Positions 62,580 to 64,000 of a stretch of DNA of 64,000 bases are shown here, piece after piece (position 1 is the stretch's first letter; every line of letters starts with the position of its first letter). Source of the stretch: an uncultured Candidatus Actinomarina sp. (GTDB lineage Bacteria; Actinomycetota; Acidimicrobiia; Actinomarinales; Actinomarinaceae). The notes under the pieces were generated by a model. The model saw nothing but the letters and a program-made list of their open reading frames with translations, ran no database searches and had not been told where the DNA came from. The translations under genes were made by a program, and so were the position numbers. The stretch is taken from assembly GCA_902615855.1 (NCBI GenBank), contig CACMQN010000002.1, positions 84,054 through 148,053 of the forward strand. Direction: 5' to 3'.

Positions 62580-63944
62580 TTGAAAAAAATAACAATTATT
62601 GGCGGGGGACCAGCTGGATACGCAGCTGCACTATACGCTCACAACTTTAATCTTGAAGTAACACTTGTAGAGTCTGATGTCTTAGGTGGAACATGCCTAA
62701 ACCGTGGTTGCATACCTGCAAAATATTGGCTCCATGTTGCAGAGTTAAACCATGAAATTTCAACATCAGAAAATTATGGAATAAATATTGATGGGAAATC
62801 AATAGATTGGAATAAAACATCACTCAAAAGGATTGAAGTAGTAGAAAAACTTGTATCTGGCATAAAAATGCTTTTAAAAAGTAAGAATGTAAATGTCATA
62901 GAAGGATGGGGCTCTATTGAAAGTCAGTCTTCAGTTTTAATACAAAAATCAGATGGAACTAGCGAAAAAATTGATTCCGATTATATTATTCTTGCAACTG
63001 GATCTAAACCAAGAAATCTTCCAAATATTGAACCAGATGAAGACTTCATTATCACATCAGATACTGCACTGAACTGGGAACAGCCACCAAAAAAAGTTTG
63101 TATCGTTGGTGCTGGTGCGATTGGTTGTGAATTTGCAAGTCTGTTAAATGATCTTGAATCAGAAGTGACAGTTGTTGAATTAGCTAAAGAGATACTTCCT
63201 GGTTTGGATAAGAGAACATCAGGCGAACTAAGAAAGCAACTAACCAAGCGAGGAGTTGAGTTTAAGCTAAATACATCAATTGATGGAATAGATGATAAGA
63301 CTGTTAATTTTTCAGATGGTGAAAAGAAAGAATTCGATGCAGTATTAATTGCCGTTGGCAGAGCTCCATTAACTGAAAACATTGGATTAGATAACGTAAA
63401 TATTGCTTCAGAAAATGGTTTTATAAATGTAGATTTAGACACCTTTGAAACATCTGTTGCTAATATTTTTGCACTTGGGGATATTGTGAACAATACACCA
63501 CAATTAGCTCATGCAGCTTTTGCCGAAGCAATATCAGCGATTACATACATTGCTTCTGGTGAAAAAAAGCCATTAGATTATAAAGCAATACCATATGTTG
63601 TCTATACAAGGCCAGAATTGGCAGAAATTGGTCTTAATGCCGAAAAAGCTAAATTAGAAAATATTGAAATTGAACAATCTCAGCATAGCTTTGCTGGTGT
63701 AGGAAGAGCAATGATTACAGAGCAAAACCAAGGATTAGTAAAAGTTTATGCAGAAAAAGAGGGGCCTATAGTAGGTGCAAGTGTTTGTGGTCCTTCTGCT
63801 GGAGAAATGATACATGAAATAATGTATATGGTTGGATGGGAGGCTCTACCAGAAGAGGCAGCAGAGTTTATTCATGCTCATCCAACATTAAGCGAGGCAG
63901 TAGGAGAATCATTACTTGGTTTGACTGGGAAAGGATTGCATTAG
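62580..63944 (+). CDS. lpdA: Dihydrolipoyl dehydrogenase
   Basis: 454 residues from a TTG start with AAAGAGG upstream. GGGPAGYAAALYAH (FAD site), the redox-active GGTCLNRGCIPAKY (C-x4-C), IVGAGAIGCEFASLL (NAD site) and ALGDIVNNTPQLAHAA are followed by the C-terminal EFIHAHPTLSEAV with the His-Glu dyad. It reoxidises lipoamide in 2-oxoacid dehydrogenase complexes. The start of another gene overlaps its stop. Confidence 0.95.
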   Translation: MKKITIIGGGPAGYAAALYAHNFNLEVTLVESDVLGGTCLNRGCIPAKYWLHVAELNHEISTSENYGINIDGKSIDWNKTSLKRIEVVEKLVSGIKMLLKSKNVNVIEGWGSIESQSSVLIQKSDGTSEKIDSDYIILATGSKPRNLPNIEPDEDFIITSDTALNWEQPPKKVCIVGAGAIGCEFASLLNDLESEVTVVELAKEILPGLDKRTSGELRKQLTKRGVEFKLNTSIDGIDDKTVNFSDGEKKEFDAVLIAVGRAPLTENIGLDNVNIASENGFINVDLDTFETSVANIFALGDIVNNTPQLAHAAFAEAISAITYIASGEKKPLDYKAIPYVVYTRPELAEIGLNAEKAKLENIEIEQSQHSFAGVGRAMITEQNQGLVKVYAEKEGPIVGASVCGPSAGEMIHEIMYMVGWEALPEEAAEFIHAHPTLSEAVGESLLGLTGKGLH

Positions 63945-64000
63945 TGAAAGTAGAAAAAATAGTAAGAAAAGGATATTCATCAACTCTCTCAAGTGAACAA
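63944..64000 (+). CDS. Start of an unidentified gene (cut by window edge)
   Basis: A GTG at 63944 overlaps the lpdA stop by one base (TAGTG) and opens 19 codons running off the window (KVEKIVRKGYSSTLSSEQ). A 2-oxoacid dehydrogenase subunit is possible because of the neighbour, but the sequence is too short to identify. Confidence 0.4.
   Translation, partial: MKVEKIVRKGYSSTLSSEQ

Noticed and set aside
62981-63493. 170-residue minus-strand ORF opposite lpdA
   Set aside because: Antisense shadow of the FAD/NAD domains of lpdA; Ser-rich, no motif.

Overview
The window is gene-dense, AT-rich bacterial chromosome with almost no non-coding space. About 68 protein genes and two tRNAs are supported, many start and stop codons overlap, and no gap exceeds 300 bases. 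The gene content points to a streamlined planktonic marine actinobacterium, most likely of the Acidimicrobiia / 'Candidatus Actinomarinales' kind. Supporting signs are an InhA-like enoyl-ACP reductase, a fused biotin carboxylase-BCCP subunit, DUF501 beside an FtsB-like protein and Ppx, a menaquinone pathway, and a short green-type proton-pumping rhodopsin resembling marine actinobacterial rhodopsins. The placement is inferred from protein families; no rRNA gene is present.

Layout. 1-3462: start of a glycerate kinase (minus), then a three-gene proton-translocating transhydrogenase (pntAa-pntAb-pntB) with a cytochrome b561-like gene. 3464-8143: an archaeal-type (type II) GAPDH divergent from pyruvate phosphate dikinase. 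8186-18002: a type II fatty-acid synthesis and biotin block (fabI | fabF-acpP-fabG-fabH-fabD-acpS-accBC-bioY-accD | birA) covering malonyl-CoA supply, carrier-protein activation, elongation, biotin uptake and biotin attachment. 18028-22290: a bi-domain oxidoreductase, a cold-shock protein, tRNA-Arg(CCT) and a DrrAB-like ABC exporter. 22346-28980: a housekeeping run (rplY, pth, pgsA, an SDR, mazG, eno, ftsB-like, DUF501, ppx), then tRNA-Leu(TAA).

29224-35575: a sugar (alpha-glucoside type) ABC uptake operon with a ROK sugar kinase and a convergent MsmK/UgpC-type ATPase. The first permease appears to start at an AUU codon. 35639-39091: a light and redox segment with a class II photolyase, proton-pumping rhodopsin, DsbB-like protein and membrane-anchored thioredoxin. 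39190-41337: last two steps of menaquinone synthesis, with MenA fused to an N-terminal flavin-binding split-barrel domain. 41418-44901: an asymmetric heterodimeric ABC exporter. 44888-46159: a DNA methyltransferase with an unknown partner gene. 46241-51632: sufB-sufD-Rieske-sufC, fumC, rpiB. 51633-57610: a BMP-type nucleoside ABC importer whose last gene resembles the helical domain of phage DNA-base hypermodification enzymes, plus a divergent phosphoribosyltransferase. 57612-59973: a second SUF set (sufC-sufS-sufE). 60049-64000: acyl-CoA dehydrogenase, a metallo-beta-lactamase-fold hydrolase, a tiny membrane protein, dihydrolipoamide dehydrogenase and the start of another gene.

Most unusual points: the base-hypermodification-like protein in a nucleoside-uptake operon; the split-barrel/MenA fusion; the AUU start; an intra-operon terminator whose U-tract runs into the next start codon; the two SufC loci with an inverted repeat before sufB; and the methyltransferase/unknown pair. 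No prophage, insertion sequence, CRISPR array or integron was seen.
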